Source: a virus. Taken from it: 64,000 nucleotides of DNA. The DNA lies in the IMG/VR virus record IMGVR_UViG_3300042474_001151, positions 48,431-112,430 of that record. One strand, 5' to 3'. The notes under the pieces are model-generated. The model made no database searches. It was not told where the DNA came from and saw nothing but the letters and a program-made list of their open reading frames with translations. The translations under genes and the position numbers were made by a program. This document shows positions 18,093-27,885 of this stretch, one piece after another (positions within the stretch are counted from its first letter, which is position 1; each line of letters opens with the position of its first letter).

Positions 18093-18818
18093 ATGAATAA
18101 TATAGGATTTGGAATATTTTGTTTTGGTGAAGACTATTATTATAGAGGAACCAAAGAAAAAATAAAAGAATTATTGAAGGTGGGTTTATCTGTATATGTA
18201 CTGACAGATAAACCTGAAGAATTTACAGAAGTAACTGTGATTCAATATGATAGACATTTAAAATCATATTCAGATAAGATGATATTACCAAAATACATCT
18301 TAAAAAATCATGACATCTGTATATTACTTGATGCAGACACACACGTCACAGATTATTCATTTTTAGAATCATTAAAAACATATAATTTTAAGAAAGGTGT
18401 ATCATATATTGATACTTTATTAAATCATAGTGCAAAGAAAGAATTTGTAAAAGACTTAGTGAATGAAACCAATCCTGAATGGAAAACATATGTTGAATAT
18501 GCGTCTAAATTGTATCCACCATTTTTTAATTTTGAAACAATGTGGGAATACTTTTTGGTAATCAATAAAGATGGGTTTGATATGGATTCATTTTATTATT
18601 ATTATGAAAAATTACAAGTAGTAAAAGAATATTCGGACCTACCTTTGAAAAAAGAGATAAATGGTGCGGGAGAAGGAATATCAATACAAATAAGTTGCAA
18701 ATCAGCTAATATGAATGTACAAAGAGATACCGAATTGTATAAATTATTAGAAGGTAAGATGATAAGTATAAGTAGAAGACACACACCACGACATTTGTGG
18801 CCAAATTGGATGAGATGA
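18093..18818 (+). CDS. Putative GT-A-fold glycosyltransferase
   Basis: A 241-residue protein beginning with a strand (IGFGIFCFG) and carrying CILLDADTHV with D80-A-D82, a DxD-type nucleotide-sugar/metal site, after a helix and strand typical of GT-A enzymes. The middle is aromatic (YPPFFNFETMWEYFLV). It looks like small GT8/GT6-type transferases of phage surface-modification clusters; the exact family is not clear. No membrane span, so it should act in the cytoplasm. First gene of the central operon; its end overlaps the methyltransferase start as ATGA. Confidence 0.6.
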   Translation: MNNIGFGIFCFGEDYYYRGTKEKIKELLKVGLSVYVLTDKPEEFTEVTVIQYDRHLKSYSDKMILPKYILKNHDICILLDADTHVTDYSFLESLKTYNFKKGVSYIDTLLNHSAKKEFVKDLVNETNPEWKTYVEYASKLYPPFFNFETMWEYFLVINKDGFDMDSFYYYYEKLQVVKEYSDLPLKKEINGAGEGISIQISCKSANMNVQRDTELYKLLEGKMISISRRHTPRHLWPNWMR

Positions 18819-19543
18819 TAACGAATGATGATTTCATAAAAAAGAATATCACCAACAATGGTGATGAACCGGTACCATATCGTTGGACACACGGTGCAAC
18901 CGATTTACACATGGGTGACGGACTTTTGGTGTATTCTATCATCCAACACATGAGAGCTAAAATTTGCGTCTGTATAGGGTCAGGAGGAGGGTTCATTCCA
19001 AGAATCATGACACAAGCAAGAATTGATTTACATAAACAAAACATATTTGAAGGAAATGGAGACTATAACTGGGGTGACATTGGTACTAGCTATGTCGTTG
19101 ACGCTTGTAATGGTGTTGGCGGCCCAAATGATTTGGATAATGAAGAATCATTCTATCGGACAAATTTTTATCCGAGGTTTATTAAATCGACTTCTGTCGA
19201 CGCGTATTATGACTTTTTTGTTAGACAAGATATTAAAATAGATGTACTATTCATTGATGGTGACCACTCATATGAAGGGGTTAAAACAGATTTTGAATTA
19301 TATTCAAAGATAATGTCAGATAATGGTATAATCATTATACATGACACAGATGAGAACTATGAAGAAACGTTAATTGTTTCCGAAGATTCAAAAAAAGACC
19401 ACCACAAGTTTAACGGACCGGCAATATTTGTTAAGGAACTTGAAAAAAATCCTAACTATAATTTGATTAATTTACATAATTTTCGTATATTAATGGATAA
19501 ACCATCATCAAGTGGTATAACCATTATTAATAAGAAAAAATGA
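18815..19543 (+). CDS. Class I SAM-dependent methyltransferase (Methyltransf_24-like)
   Basis: I choose the ATG at 18815 (ATGA overlap with the previous stop), giving 242 residues; GTG 18797 and TTG 18806 are possible longer starts. CVCIGSGGGFIPRIM is the SAM-binding glycine loop, and VLFIDGDHSYEGVKTDFELY followed by GIIIIHDT is the hallmark of Methyltransf_24/CmcI-like enzymes that often methylate sugars or cell-surface products. Followed by a glycosyltransferase with another ATGA overlap. Substrate unknown; a glycan O-methylation role is inferred from neighbours. Confidence 0.75.
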   Translation: MITNDDFIKKNITNNGDEPVPYRWTHGATDLHMGDGLLVYSIIQHMRAKICVCIGSGGGFIPRIMTQARIDLHKQNIFEGNGDYNWGDIGTSYVVDACNGVGGPNDLDNEESFYRTNFYPRFIKSTSVDAYYDFFVRQDIKIDVLFIDGDHSYEGVKTDFELYSKIMSDNGIIIIHDTDENYEETLIVSEDSKKDHHKFNGPAIFVKELEKNPNYNLINLHNFRILMDKPSSSGITIINKKK

Positions 19544-20391
19544 TTCGTTTAGTTACAGTTATAGGTCACGGAACAAATTTACTACCACATTTTATTAATC
19601 ATTATAAAAAATATGTTGATGAAATAAACATAGCTGTTTATGAAACCGACATGTATCCATCATTAGGTGATGAGATTAAGGAAATAATTAATAATCATGA
19701 TAATGTAAAAATTATCAAGGTTATTAAAAATAGAGTTTTCGATTGGGAGAAAGTCACACAATTATATAATTTTGTTAAAAATACACAACCAAATGATTGG
19801 TGGGTAGTTGCCGATATTGATGAATTTCATTTATATCCCGAAGACGATTTAAGAAAATTAATTAGTAATTGTGATGAGAATGGATGGGACGTTGTGAGAG
19901 GTGGATTCATTGATAGAATAGGTGAAGATGGGAAGTTCTCTGAAATAAAAAAAGATAAACCGATATTTGAACAATTTCCTGTTATGGGATTTTTCAGATA
20001 CCCGATGAGTAAGGCATGTCCTAATAAGATATGCGTAATGAAAGGATATGTTGAAATCACATCAGGTCAACATTATGCTAAAATTGATGGACAAACAACT
20101 TGGAAATGGCAAGGATGGAACCACCCACTAATTAATCCAAATGAATATGTGCAAGTACACCACTTCAAGTGGGATAAAACTTGTATTGATAGGATTAAAT
20201 CAGTTGCTGATGTAAAACAAGAATATGCATACTCAAATGAATATTCAACGATGTACCATAGTCTAAGAAAAAGTAAATTTAAAATTGATGTTAACCATAA
20301 AGATTTTATGATTGAACATTCATACGGAGAACCAGAATTTAAAAGATATAAACAATGGAATAAATTAATTAAAAAAATCATATCAATATGA
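19540..20391 (+). CDS. Glycosyltransferase family 2/92-like
   Basis: 283 residues. LVTVIGHGTNLLPHFINHY at the start and VVADIDEFHLYP (ADIDEF at 91-96) are typical of GT2/GT92-like enzymes in which the D-x-D-E-F segment binds metal and nucleotide sugar. A basic C-terminal region follows. No transmembrane segment. The start overlaps the previous stop by 4 nt and the end overlaps the next ATG, indicating translational coupling. Expected to transfer a sugar in the cytoplasm; donor and acceptor unknown. Confidence 0.7.
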   Translation: MIRLVTVIGHGTNLLPHFINHYKKYVDEINIAVYETDMYPSLGDEIKEIINNHDNVKIIKVIKNRVFDWEKVTQLYNFVKNTQPNDWWVVADIDEFHLYPEDDLRKLISNCDENGWDVVRGGFIDRIGEDGKFSEIKKDKPIFEQFPVMGFFRYPMSKACPNKICVMKGYVEITSGQHYAKIDGQTTWKWQGWNHPLINPNEYVQVHHFKWDKTCIDRIKSVADVKQEYAYSNEYSTMYHSLRKSKFKIDVNHKDFMIEHSYGEPEFKRYKQWNKLIKKIISI

Positions 20392-20639
20392 CAGAAAAAG
20401 AAGAAAAAACGGAACAATTACTTTTAGAACAACGTAAAGTAAAGGCGCTAGAAAAAATTGCTAATTCAATGGACGCATTAACCATTTGGTTTGAAGAAAT
20501 TAATAAGGACGAATGGAGCGATAGACTTCAATTTTATTTACATGAATGGCATAAGGGACAAATTGATAAACAATCCGATTTTAATACAAAAGAAGAAAAG
20601 GTAATATTAGGTAAAAAAGAAAAAAATGACAAAAAATAA
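20388..20639 (+). CDS. Small charged helical protein of unknown function
   Basis: 83 residues, rich in Glu and Lys, predicted mainly helical (TEKEEKTEQLLLEQRKVKALEKIANSMDAL) with a WFEEINKDEW segment. No recognised family. Its ATG overlaps the preceding stop and its 3' end overlaps the next glycosyltransferase by 14 nt, so it belongs to the operon. Could be a coiled-coil partner of the transferases. Confidence 0.6.
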   Translation: MTEKEEKTEQLLLEQRKVKALEKIANSMDALTIWFEEINKDEWSDRLQFYLHEWHKGQIDKQSDFNTKEEKVILGKKEKNDKK

Positions 20640-22050
20640 GTTAGGTATCATAATACCTTATAGGGATAGATACGAACAACTTATTGGATTTAAAAAAACA
20701 CTAATAGAATATCTAAATTCTAAAGGAATTGATTTTGAATTGATTGTTGTTGAACAAGACGATGCCAAAATTTTTAATAGGGGTAAACTATTAAACATAG
20801 GTTTTATTTATGCCAAAAAATTAAAATGTAACTACGTTGTTTTTCATGATGTGGATATGTTACCTTTAGATGTTGATTATTCTTATTCAGAAATACCATT
20901 ATTATTGGCAAGTAATTTTAAAACAACCGACGGAATCAAAAAAGTTTCATCCGACCAATATTTTAGTGGAGTCACTTTATTCCCTATTGAACTTTTTGAG
21001 AAGATAAATGGATACTCAAATGAATATTGGGGATGGGGATATGAGGATGATGATATGTTATATAGATGTCAAATATCTGACATACCATTAGACAAAAAAG
21101 AAATTCCACAAATGGGTGGAAATACTGCGGCATTAAAGTTTAACGGAGAAAATGCATATGTAAAGGGTAAAAATATTATTGGCAATAGTAAACAAATTAC
21201 ATTTTTTGTTACATTTTATCCTGATGAATTAACGTGTAACCATGAAACATACGACGATTCGTTTTCCGTTTTTACAATACCTGGATTTGATTTATCAATC
21301 AACTATAGTTCATATTCAAGATATAATTTTGAAATGTATGATAATAAAAAAAATATCATATATATCAATTCTGACATTAAAAAGAATTACAAGACAAATA
21401 TTGCAGTTACGATAGATTTTAGTAAAAAAGAAATCATAATGTATCAAGACGGTGTTCTTGTTTCCAATATTATATACACTGAAAGGAACTATGATTATAG
21501 AAAGGTAGATAATTTTTACTTAGGTGTTGGTAACCCCGATAGGGAAAAAAACGAAAAATATTTTAAAGGATTAATAAGTTCATTTTCGGCATTTTCTAAA
21601 ATATTAAACGAAAAAGAAATTGAGGAGATATCTAAAAATAAATTTTTTGGACTAACTCAAAATTTTGGAGAATACCAATCATCACACGATTTAAAAGTCT
21701 ATTATGATGCTAAATTTATTAAAGATTACAAGTTAATAGATTTATCTGGTAATGAAAATAATGGAGAAATTGTTAATTGTGAAATGGTTGGTTATTTATT
21801 CGACGAGGTTAAATTAATTGATGTTCCCTTTAAAAAAGAATGTACATTTGAACTTATACCACATGAAGAAAATGGTTACATTAATGGTGGATGGAAAAAC
21901 ATTACAACCAGATATAACCAAATGAGATTTCATAATGAAGTATCAAAAGGACATAAAAACATAAAAGACGACGGATTAAGTAATTGTACATATAAAGAAC
22001 ACAGTTACTCACATGTCAATAATCAAAAACATGTTGTAGTAGGAATATGA
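20626..22050 (+). CDS. GT7-like galactosyltransferase fused to lectin-like domain(s)
   Basis: 474 residues. Residues 1-150 match the GT7/beta-1,4-galactosyltransferase fold: LGIIIPYRDR, NRGKLLNIGF, FHDVDMLP (D75-V-D77), and WGWGYEDDD at 135-143 with the following YRC, the acceptor/catalytic block of the family. After about residue 180 comes a concanavalin/LamG-like part (ITFFVTFYPD, IIMYQDGVLV, GLISSFSAFSKILNEKEIEEI), and LIDLSGNENNGEI near 375 looks like the start of a second one. A transferase carrying a lectin-like module could bind the glycan or fibre it modifies. ATGA overlap with its paralogue. Confidence 0.75.
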   Translation: MTKNKLGIIIPYRDRYEQLIGFKKTLIEYLNSKGIDFELIVVEQDDAKIFNRGKLLNIGFIYAKKLKCNYVVFHDVDMLPLDVDYSYSEIPLLLASNFKTTDGIKKVSSDQYFSGVTLFPIELFEKINGYSNEYWGWGYEDDDMLYRCQISDIPLDKKEIPQMGGNTAALKFNGENAYVKGKNIIGNSKQITFFVTFYPDELTCNHETYDDSFSVFTIPGFDLSINYSSYSRYNFEMYDNKKNIIYINSDIKKNYKTNIAVTIDFSKKEIIMYQDGVLVSNIIYTERNYDYRKVDNFYLGVGNPDREKNEKYFKGLISSFSAFSKILNEKEIEEISKNKFFGLTQNFGEYQSSHDLKVYYDAKFIKDYKLIDLSGNENNGEIVNCEMVGYLFDEVKLIDVPFKKECTFELIPHEENGYINGGWKNITTRYNQMRFHNEVSKGHKNIKDDGLSNCTYKEHSYSHVNNQKHVVVGI

Positions 22051-23459
22051 GTCATAAATTAGGAATCTGTATACCGTACAGAAATAGAAAGGAACATATT
22101 GATAGGTTAATTCCACACCTCTCAACACATTTAACAAATCAAGGAATTGACCATACGTTCTATGTGGGACATCAGATAGACGATAAACTATTTAATCGTG
22201 GAGCAATGAAAAACATTGCATCGCACTACGCTTTTGAAGACGGATGTGATTATATCGCTTGGCATGATGTTGATATGTTAACCTATGGTGAAGAAGGTCA
22301 AATATTAGGTGATTATTCATATCCTGAAGAAACACCAATACATATTGCAACTAAATTATCAAAATATAATTATGGGTTGGGTTATGATCAATACTTTGGT
22401 GGGGTTGTTTTGTTTAATAAAGAACAGGCATATAGAACAAACGGATATTCAAATGAGTATTGGGATTGGGGTCAAGAAGATGACGATTTATTTTGGAGAT
22501 GTTATTTTGAGGGTTTAACTACTGGTAGAATTATAAAAACAGAAAAAGATAAGTTAATTGCAACCTTTAATGGAGATAATTCTGCAATATATGTACCAAC
22601 AAATAGAGAAATTAGTTCATGTTTACATAATGACCACACAATAACATTGACGTTTAGTGCCGACCAACAAGAGGATAAGGTACCAATTTGGTTAGTGGGG
22701 GACGAAAACAAACAATTCATTGAATACCCTTTATTGAGAAAAGATGGAAGTTGGACGTGGGGATTATCGTTTAACAATTCAAGAGCGGTAACAATGACTG
22801 TATTTGATAGAACAAATATGCGACATTATAATTGGGTAAAAAGATTTGAGGGGATGTGGACACAAGTCACGTTGAGTTACAATTCAGAAGAACAAAATAC
22901 GTACTTCTATGTTAATGACGAATTGATATCTCAAATGAATGGATTAAAACAAAATATACCATTTCCAATTAGAGAACAACTAAAAACACATGACGCGATT
23001 AAACCATTTATATTAGGATTTTGTCCTCATGTTAATACAAGATTTAAAGGTAAGATATCCGACTTTAAAATATATAATAAGTTTTTTAACAATATAAATG
23101 ATGTTTACGAAAATACGGAAAATATTGTTTTAGATATGGACATGAATAGTGAACATATTGTTAATCAAAATACTAATTTATCAATCGAAGATATTGAAAT
23201 AATTGAAAATATTATTCCACATAGAAGAGAGGGTAGTTTTTATTGTTTACCGCACGTAGATGAAGGTTTCATGAACGGAAAATGGGCCAAAGGAGAAACA
23301 ACGGCCAGAAATGAAAAACGATTTGTTACCGAAATGCAACAAGGTAAGATAAACTATAAAGAAGACGGACTAAACAAAATTTTAGATGTTTTAGATATTG
23401 ATAGTATCGACGATACGTTGTACCCTAACACTAAATTCATAAATGTAAAAATGAAATAA
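22047..23459 (+). CDS. GT7-like galactosyltransferase fused to lectin-like domain, paralogue
   Basis: 470 residues, a tandem paralogue of the 20626 protein: LGICIPYRNRKEH, NRGAMKNIASHYAF, AWHDVDMLTY (D74-V-D76) and WDWGQEDDD at 139-147. Residues about 195-350 form a LamG-like segment (HTITLTFSAD, WTQVTLSYN, TYFYVNDELI, GKISDFKIYNKFF). The C-terminal motif EGFMNGKW, with NEKRF downstream, is shared with the first copy (ENGYINGGW, NQMRF), so it is part of the conserved core rather than a random tail. Donor sugar unknown. Cytoplasmic by the absence of membrane spans. Confidence 0.75.
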   Translation: MSHKLGICIPYRNRKEHIDRLIPHLSTHLTNQGIDHTFYVGHQIDDKLFNRGAMKNIASHYAFEDGCDYIAWHDVDMLTYGEEGQILGDYSYPEETPIHIATKLSKYNYGLGYDQYFGGVVLFNKEQAYRTNGYSNEYWDWGQEDDDLFWRCYFEGLTTGRIIKTEKDKLIATFNGDNSAIYVPTNREISSCLHNDHTITLTFSADQQEDKVPIWLVGDENKQFIEYPLLRKDGSWTWGLSFNNSRAVTMTVFDRTNMRHYNWVKRFEGMWTQVTLSYNSEEQNTYFYVNDELISQMNGLKQNIPFPIREQLKTHDAIKPFILGFCPHVNTRFKGKISDFKIYNKFFNNINDVYENTENIVLDMDMNSEHIVNQNTNLSIEDIEIIENIIPHRREGSFYCLPHVDEGFMNGKWAKGETTARNEKRFVTEMQQGKINYKEDGLNKILDVLDIDSIDDTLYPNTKFINVKMK

Positions 23460-24874
23460 TGAATTTTAACGAAACTAAAATAAAGTTGGATAAAATTGGT
23501 TGTGGGTTCTGTTTAGCTAAATGGACTCAGGTTACTATGCACTTACACAATGGAATGACACATTCTTGTCATCATCCAGCTCCCCATAAAATAAGTTTAG
23601 AGGAGTTAGAACGAAACCCAACAGCATTACATAATAGTAAGGTAAAAAAACAAGCAAGAAAGGAAATGATGGAAGGTAAACGACCGTCCGAATGTCAATA
23701 TTGTTGGAACATTGAAGACAACTCAACATCATTTTCTGATAGAGTATTTAAATCGGCAGAACCATGGTCCGAACCTCACTTTGAAGATATTAGTAAATTA
23801 CATTGGAGAGAAGACTATATACCGAAATATGTTGAGGTTAGTTTTTCAAATGTGTGTAATTTTAAATGTGCCTATTGTGGTCCACTATATTCATCTAAAT
23901 GGATGGATGAAATTAATAAACACGGGGGATATGAATTACCATCTTCAACATATAATGGGTTAGATGAGATTGACAGAGATAAAACAAAACCATATAAACA
24001 CTCAGAACAAAATCCATATGTTGATGCGTTTTGGGATTGGTGGCCGAAGTTATATGATAATTTAGATACTTTTAGAATTACAGGAGGAGAACCCCTACTA
24101 TCAAAAGATTTTTGGGGTGTATTGGATAATATATTAAACAACGAATACCCCAATAGGAATCTTAAATTGTCCATTAATAGTAATTTAGGTGTTGATGATG
24201 TTTTAATCGATAAATTAATCGAAAAAGTTGGTAAGATTATAGACGAGGACAGAATTAAAGAATGTATAATTTATACATCATGTGACACATACGGAGAACA
24301 AGCTGAGTATATTAGATACGGATTAAAATTCGATACATTAATATCCAATATAGAAAAAATCCTATCAAAATTAAATAAGGTTACAATTGTTGTTATGTCA
24401 ACATTTAATATCTTTAGTGTTTTTTCATATGAAAAATTAATAAAAAAAATATACGAATTAAAGGTAAAATATTATAATCCAAATAGATATTGGAGTTCGT
24501 CAATTATTTTGGATACGTCTTATCTTAGACATCCAAACTTTTTAAGTTTCACATTATTAGCCGATTATATTAATGAAGATTATTTTGAGAGATTTGAAAA
24601 ATATATGAAGTTTAATTCAACATATGATAGTCTTAAATTTAATCCCCCAAAATCGATTAACGATGTTGGATTTTCACTAAAAGAAATTGAGAAGATAACA
24701 AGATTAAAAGATTATTTTATTAACGAATTTAAAAAGGATGACAAATATTATACTAATCTGAAAGATTTTAATAGTTTCATAAATGAATATGAAGTAAGGA
24801 GAGGTTTGAATTGTATTGAATATTTTCCTGAATTAAAATCGTTTATCAAAAAAATTAACGATAATGAAAATTGA
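23459..24874 (+). CDS. Radical SAM protein with N-terminal twitch/SPASM-like Cys set
   Basis: 471 residues. An N-terminal Cys set (C15, C18, C37, C79, C82) looks like an auxiliary iron-sulfur or twitch region, followed by the radical SAM CxxxCxxC at 133-140 (CNFKCAYC) and GGEP at 210-213. It belongs to the twitch-domain radical SAM proteins found in marine phages, whose substrate is unknown. Between two GT-lectin fusions and a lectin-like protein, it probably modifies a protein or sugar in this pathway. TAATG junction upstream, 11-nt overlap downstream. Confidence 0.8.
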   Translation: MNFNETKIKLDKIGCGFCLAKWTQVTMHLHNGMTHSCHHPAPHKISLEELERNPTALHNSKVKKQARKEMMEGKRPSECQYCWNIEDNSTSFSDRVFKSAEPWSEPHFEDISKLHWREDYIPKYVEVSFSNVCNFKCAYCGPLYSSKWMDEINKHGGYELPSSTYNGLDEIDRDKTKPYKHSEQNPYVDAFWDWWPKLYDNLDTFRITGGEPLLSKDFWGVLDNILNNEYPNRNLKLSINSNLGVDDVLIDKLIEKVGKIIDEDRIKECIIYTSCDTYGEQAEYIRYGLKFDTLISNIEKILSKLNKVTIVVMSTFNIFSVFSYEKLIKKIYELKVKYYNPNRYWSSSIILDTSYLRHPNFLSFTLLADYINEDYFERFEKYMKFNSTYDSLKFNPPKSINDVGFSLKEIEKITRLKDYFINEFKKDDKYYTNLKDFNSFINEYEVRRGLNCIEYFPELKSFIKKINDNEN

Positions 24875-25610
24875 GTATAAAAAACCGTATTGGATAAAAT
24901 ACAAATGGGAACGAAAGGACAACGATAGTCAATTAGTTTTTGTTACTCCGTATAATAGATCACTCGCAAATGAAGTCTCTAATTTTATATATAATGATTG
25001 TTTTTCAATTATGTGTAAATTTAAAATAGAGAATAATTTTACTAAAGATGTAAAGGCAGGAATATACGGTAAGTCTGGTCAAAATTTCGGATTAAATTTT
25101 GATTATTCAATTGATTCGTTGGTTTTTGAATTTAGAACGATAGACATTAATAATGAAATTAAATTTCACTGTATTATTATTGACAAGGTTAATTCAAAAT
25201 TGATAAACGATGGAGTAAACATTATTATTGTTAAAAATAAAAATCAAATTATAATTTATTGTAACTCAAAGGTTGTATTTAAATATGAATATAATGGTGA
25301 CCCACTTATCGAAGATTATAGGGACTTACCGTTTTATTTAGGATGTTTAAATCCTGGCGCCACAGATAAAAAAGATAGATGTTATACAGAAATGAATGTT
25401 AATCACTTCTCAATTATTAATAATAATAAATCAGCGGAAATTGCATTATCATTAATCAATTCTGAATATCATACTTTACCAATGAAATCATATTATAAAG
25501 ATATTTTATGTTTATATGATTTTGAATTAATAAACAGTTACGGTAACATTTTTGATAATTCAAAATACTCTAATTTTTTAGAATTAATACCTAAAAATTA
25601 TGTAATATGA
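24864..25610 (+). CDS. Stand-alone LamG/concanavalin-like protein
   Basis: 248 residues resembling the C-terminal part of the GT7 fusions: FSIMCKFKIENN, GLNFDYSIDSLVFEF, NIIIVKNKNQIIIYCN, FYLGCLNPG, VNHFSIINNNKSAEIALSL, then LCLYDFELINSYGNIFDNS. No signal peptide or catalytic motif. It may supply the glycan-binding module as a separate chain for the radical SAM enzyme before it or the transferase after it. Weak sequence similarity, so the fold call is tentative. Confidence 0.55.
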   Translation: MKIEYKKPYWIKYKWERKDNDSQLVFVTPYNRSLANEVSNFIYNDCFSIMCKFKIENNFTKDVKAGIYGKSGQNFGLNFDYSIDSLVFEFRTIDINNEIKFHCIIIDKVNSKLINDGVNIIIVKNKNQIIIYCNSKVVFKYEYNGDPLIEDYRDLPFYLGCLNPGATDKKDRCYTEMNVNHFSIINNNKSAEIALSLINSEYHTLPMKSYYKDILCLYDFELINSYGNIFDNSKYSNFLELIPKNYVI

Positions 25611-26983
25611 TAAATTTTGGATTTGACGGTGTAATAAGTTATAATGAAATGGGTGAGATAGAGATACCCTACCCAAACGCATACAACAAGGAATTATATT
25701 GGTTTAATATGGATGTGTACTGTGACAAGTACGGCAATTTCCCAATACAAAATAGTTTAATCGATAAAGACGATTTCTTATTTTTAAACGGAAGATCCAT
25801 TTATTCTAATTTAAATGATGATTTATATGCATTTAGAAAAGATACGATAGACAACTACATAAAAAATAACGAATCGTTTCTATATCCAATTTTGATATGG
25901 AATAATGATTTGTTTGATGGACGTGCCGATATTGTTTTATCCGATAAAATCAAAGAACAAGTTAAATTAAATAAATGTAAATTAGTAATCTTCTACATTA
26001 CTGAACCATGGTTTATGTATGAACATTGTTACATTTGGATGTCCGAATTTTCAAAAAAGAATGAACTCAACAAAGATAATTTTATATTCGTCTCATCGAA
26101 TCTATTATCTCCGGAAGTTAAAGATAGATATGTAAGTGAGGGTTTAATTGAGAATAATTTTACCATAATAGAATTTAACTATTTTTTTCATAGGTTATGG
26201 TTCAATAAAGATAATTTTCATAGAGACTTCTCGGAAGATTTGTATGAAAAAATAATGACCGAAAATTTAAGAAAACAAAAAAACACAAAAGAAAAACATT
26301 TTTTATGTTTTAATAGGAAACCACACGACCATCGAGTAGCGATTTTTGCTGAAATAATGACAAACTCAAAGCTAAGGAACAAAAGTATCGTAACCTTAGG
26401 TAGTGAAACATTAATCTATGGTCAAAAAAACAAAGAGGCTATTCGTAGATATATTGACGATTCATATAAACATGGACATCAAAGATTGTACGATTTCATA
26501 GACAATTACGATTCACAAATAGATTACACATATGACACAGAATCATTGGTGGATGAACAATCTATACACATTAACATAGATGCTCAAACTAAGACGTTTT
26601 GTAATGTGGTGACCGAAACATTAACTGCAGAAGATTTATTGTTTTTTTCCGAAAAAATTATAAAACCAATTTTTTCATTACAACCATTTATAATTTTTGG
26701 TAACAGAAATAGTTTAAAAAAATTAAAAGAATATGGATTTAAAACTTTTGATAAATGGTGGGATGAAAGTTACGATGAATTGAAATACCAAAATAGGTTT
26801 GAACGTATTGTGGAGGTAATGGAAGATATCTCAACGTGGGATGATGATAAAATAAATAGAACATTGGAAGAGATGGAATCTATATTAATACATAATTTTA
26901 AAATGTTAATTGAAGATAAATCAACAATTCAATTCTTTGATAAATTCATAAATAAAACTACTAACACAATAAAACCTATATAA
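25607..26983 (+). CDS. Putative glycosyltransferase (fucosyltransferase/exostosin-like C-terminus)
   Basis: 458 residues. The C-terminal half contains FFSEKIIKPIFSLQPFIIFG, which resembles the donor-binding block of GT10 fucosyltransferases and related GT-B enzymes (f-x-t-E-K-l-x-x-p ... P-x-x-x-G), then a helical end typical of such proteins. The N-terminal half (VIFYITEPWFMYEHCYIWM, HFLCFNRKPHDHR) could be the acceptor side; the NRKP segment also recurs in related phage proteins from memory. Operon position between a lectin-like protein and another transferase supports the assignment. Family call moderate. Confidence 0.5.
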   Translation: MINFGFDGVISYNEMGEIEIPYPNAYNKELYWFNMDVYCDKYGNFPIQNSLIDKDDFLFLNGRSIYSNLNDDLYAFRKDTIDNYIKNNESFLYPILIWNNDLFDGRADIVLSDKIKEQVKLNKCKLVIFYITEPWFMYEHCYIWMSEFSKKNELNKDNFIFVSSNLLSPEVKDRYVSEGLIENNFTIIEFNYFFHRLWFNKDNFHRDFSEDLYEKIMTENLRKQKNTKEKHFLCFNRKPHDHRVAIFAEIMTNSKLRNKSIVTLGSETLIYGQKNKEAIRRYIDDSYKHGHQRLYDFIDNYDSQIDYTYDTESLVDEQSIHINIDAQTKTFCNVVTETLTAEDLLFFSEKIIKPIFSLQPFIIFGNRNSLKKLKEYGFKTFDKWWDESYDELKYQNRFERIVEVMEDISTWDDDKINRTLEEMESILIHNFKMLIEDKSTIQFFDKFINKTTNTIKPI

Positions 26984-27828
26984 TGAATTTTACATATGTA
27001 TATGTCCCTAAAGAAGATGATAAGAAATTAGATTCAGAGTTCTATCTAATCGATGTAATATTACTTGTTTTGAGCGTGTCTAAAATAAAAAGATTTAAAA
27101 CTGAGGACGACAAGTTAATATTTTATTCAACCAAAGAGTTCTATGAATACTTAAAACCGTTGAATTTGTTTGATGATTTTTATGAAATTAAAGATGAGAA
27201 TGTCTACATAAAAAATCAACAACATGAATATTGTCATAAGAATAACATATATAAAATATATGTAACTACTTTACAATCAGGACCCTTCATCAATTTTGAC
27301 CATGATTTTGTTGTGTACGATAAGGGATTTTTGGATAAAGTAAAAACTATGGATTTGGTATTGGCTCACCAAGAATTTTTAACCGAACCGGTGTATCAAC
27401 CAACATACTTACCAACTTTAGATTTAGTAATAGATGAAATCGGAGACCATCATGAATTATTACAAAATTTAGACAAAGACTACTCAATTAATGTGTCCAT
27501 CTATGGTGGTAAACGTTCAGATATAATAAAAGACTCATATCAAAAAATATGGAATTTTTATATTGAAAACTACGTAGGATTAAATAGGATTCCACTTATG
27601 GTGATGTTCTTAGATCAATTTCTTTTAAAAACACAAATATACAGAACTGATGTGAGACCATACTATTGTTGGAACGATATTGGGGAGGGTAAATGTGTAC
27701 ACTTCACTGGTTTTAGATATCATTTAGAAAATAGAAAAAGGATAGTGAAAGAACTTATCGAGGAAAATCGTTCAGCATACGACTATATTGTCAAAGAATT
27801 TGGGTTTCATCCAAATTATATGATTTAG
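26983..27828 (+). CDS. Possible glycosyltransferase (DUF6734-like)
   Basis: 281 residues. SGPFINFDHDFVVYDKGF contains a D-x-D-like segment in the context PFInfD, which resembles the DUF6734/capsular GT-A-type proteins; the region after it (VLAHQEF ... YQPTY) also fits loosely. There is no membrane span. It shares one base with the previous stop (TAATG) and ends the first transcriptional block: the next gene has its own promoter. Family assignment is by resemblance only. Confidence 0.4.
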   Translation: MNFTYVYVPKEDDKKLDSEFYLIDVILLVLSVSKIKRFKTEDDKLIFYSTKEFYEYLKPLNLFDDFYEIKDENVYIKNQQHEYCHKNNIYKIYVTTLQSGPFINFDHDFVVYDKGFLDKVKTMDLVLAHQEFLTEPVYQPTYLPTLDLVIDEIGDHHELLQNLDKDYSINVSIYGGKRSDIIKDSYQKIWNFYIENYVGLNRIPLMVMFLDQFLLKTQIYRTDVRPYYCWNDIGEGKCVHFTGFRYHLENRKRIVKELIEENRSAYDYIVKEFGFHPNYMI

Positions 27829-27844
27829 ATTAGGATTTTATTGG

Positions 27845-27873
27845 TTGATTAATTGAATTTTTTGATATATATT
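27845..27873 (+). promoter_or_regulatory. Promoter TTGATT-17-TATATT (TG)
   Basis: TTGATT 27845-27850 and TATATT 27868-27873 separated by 17 bp, followed by TG, so the -10 reads TATATTTG, which equals the Bacteroidetes consensus TAnnTTTG. The ATG of the radical SAM gene is at 27886, 12 nt downstream. Confidence 0.65.
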
Positions 27874-27885
27874 TGTATAGAATAT

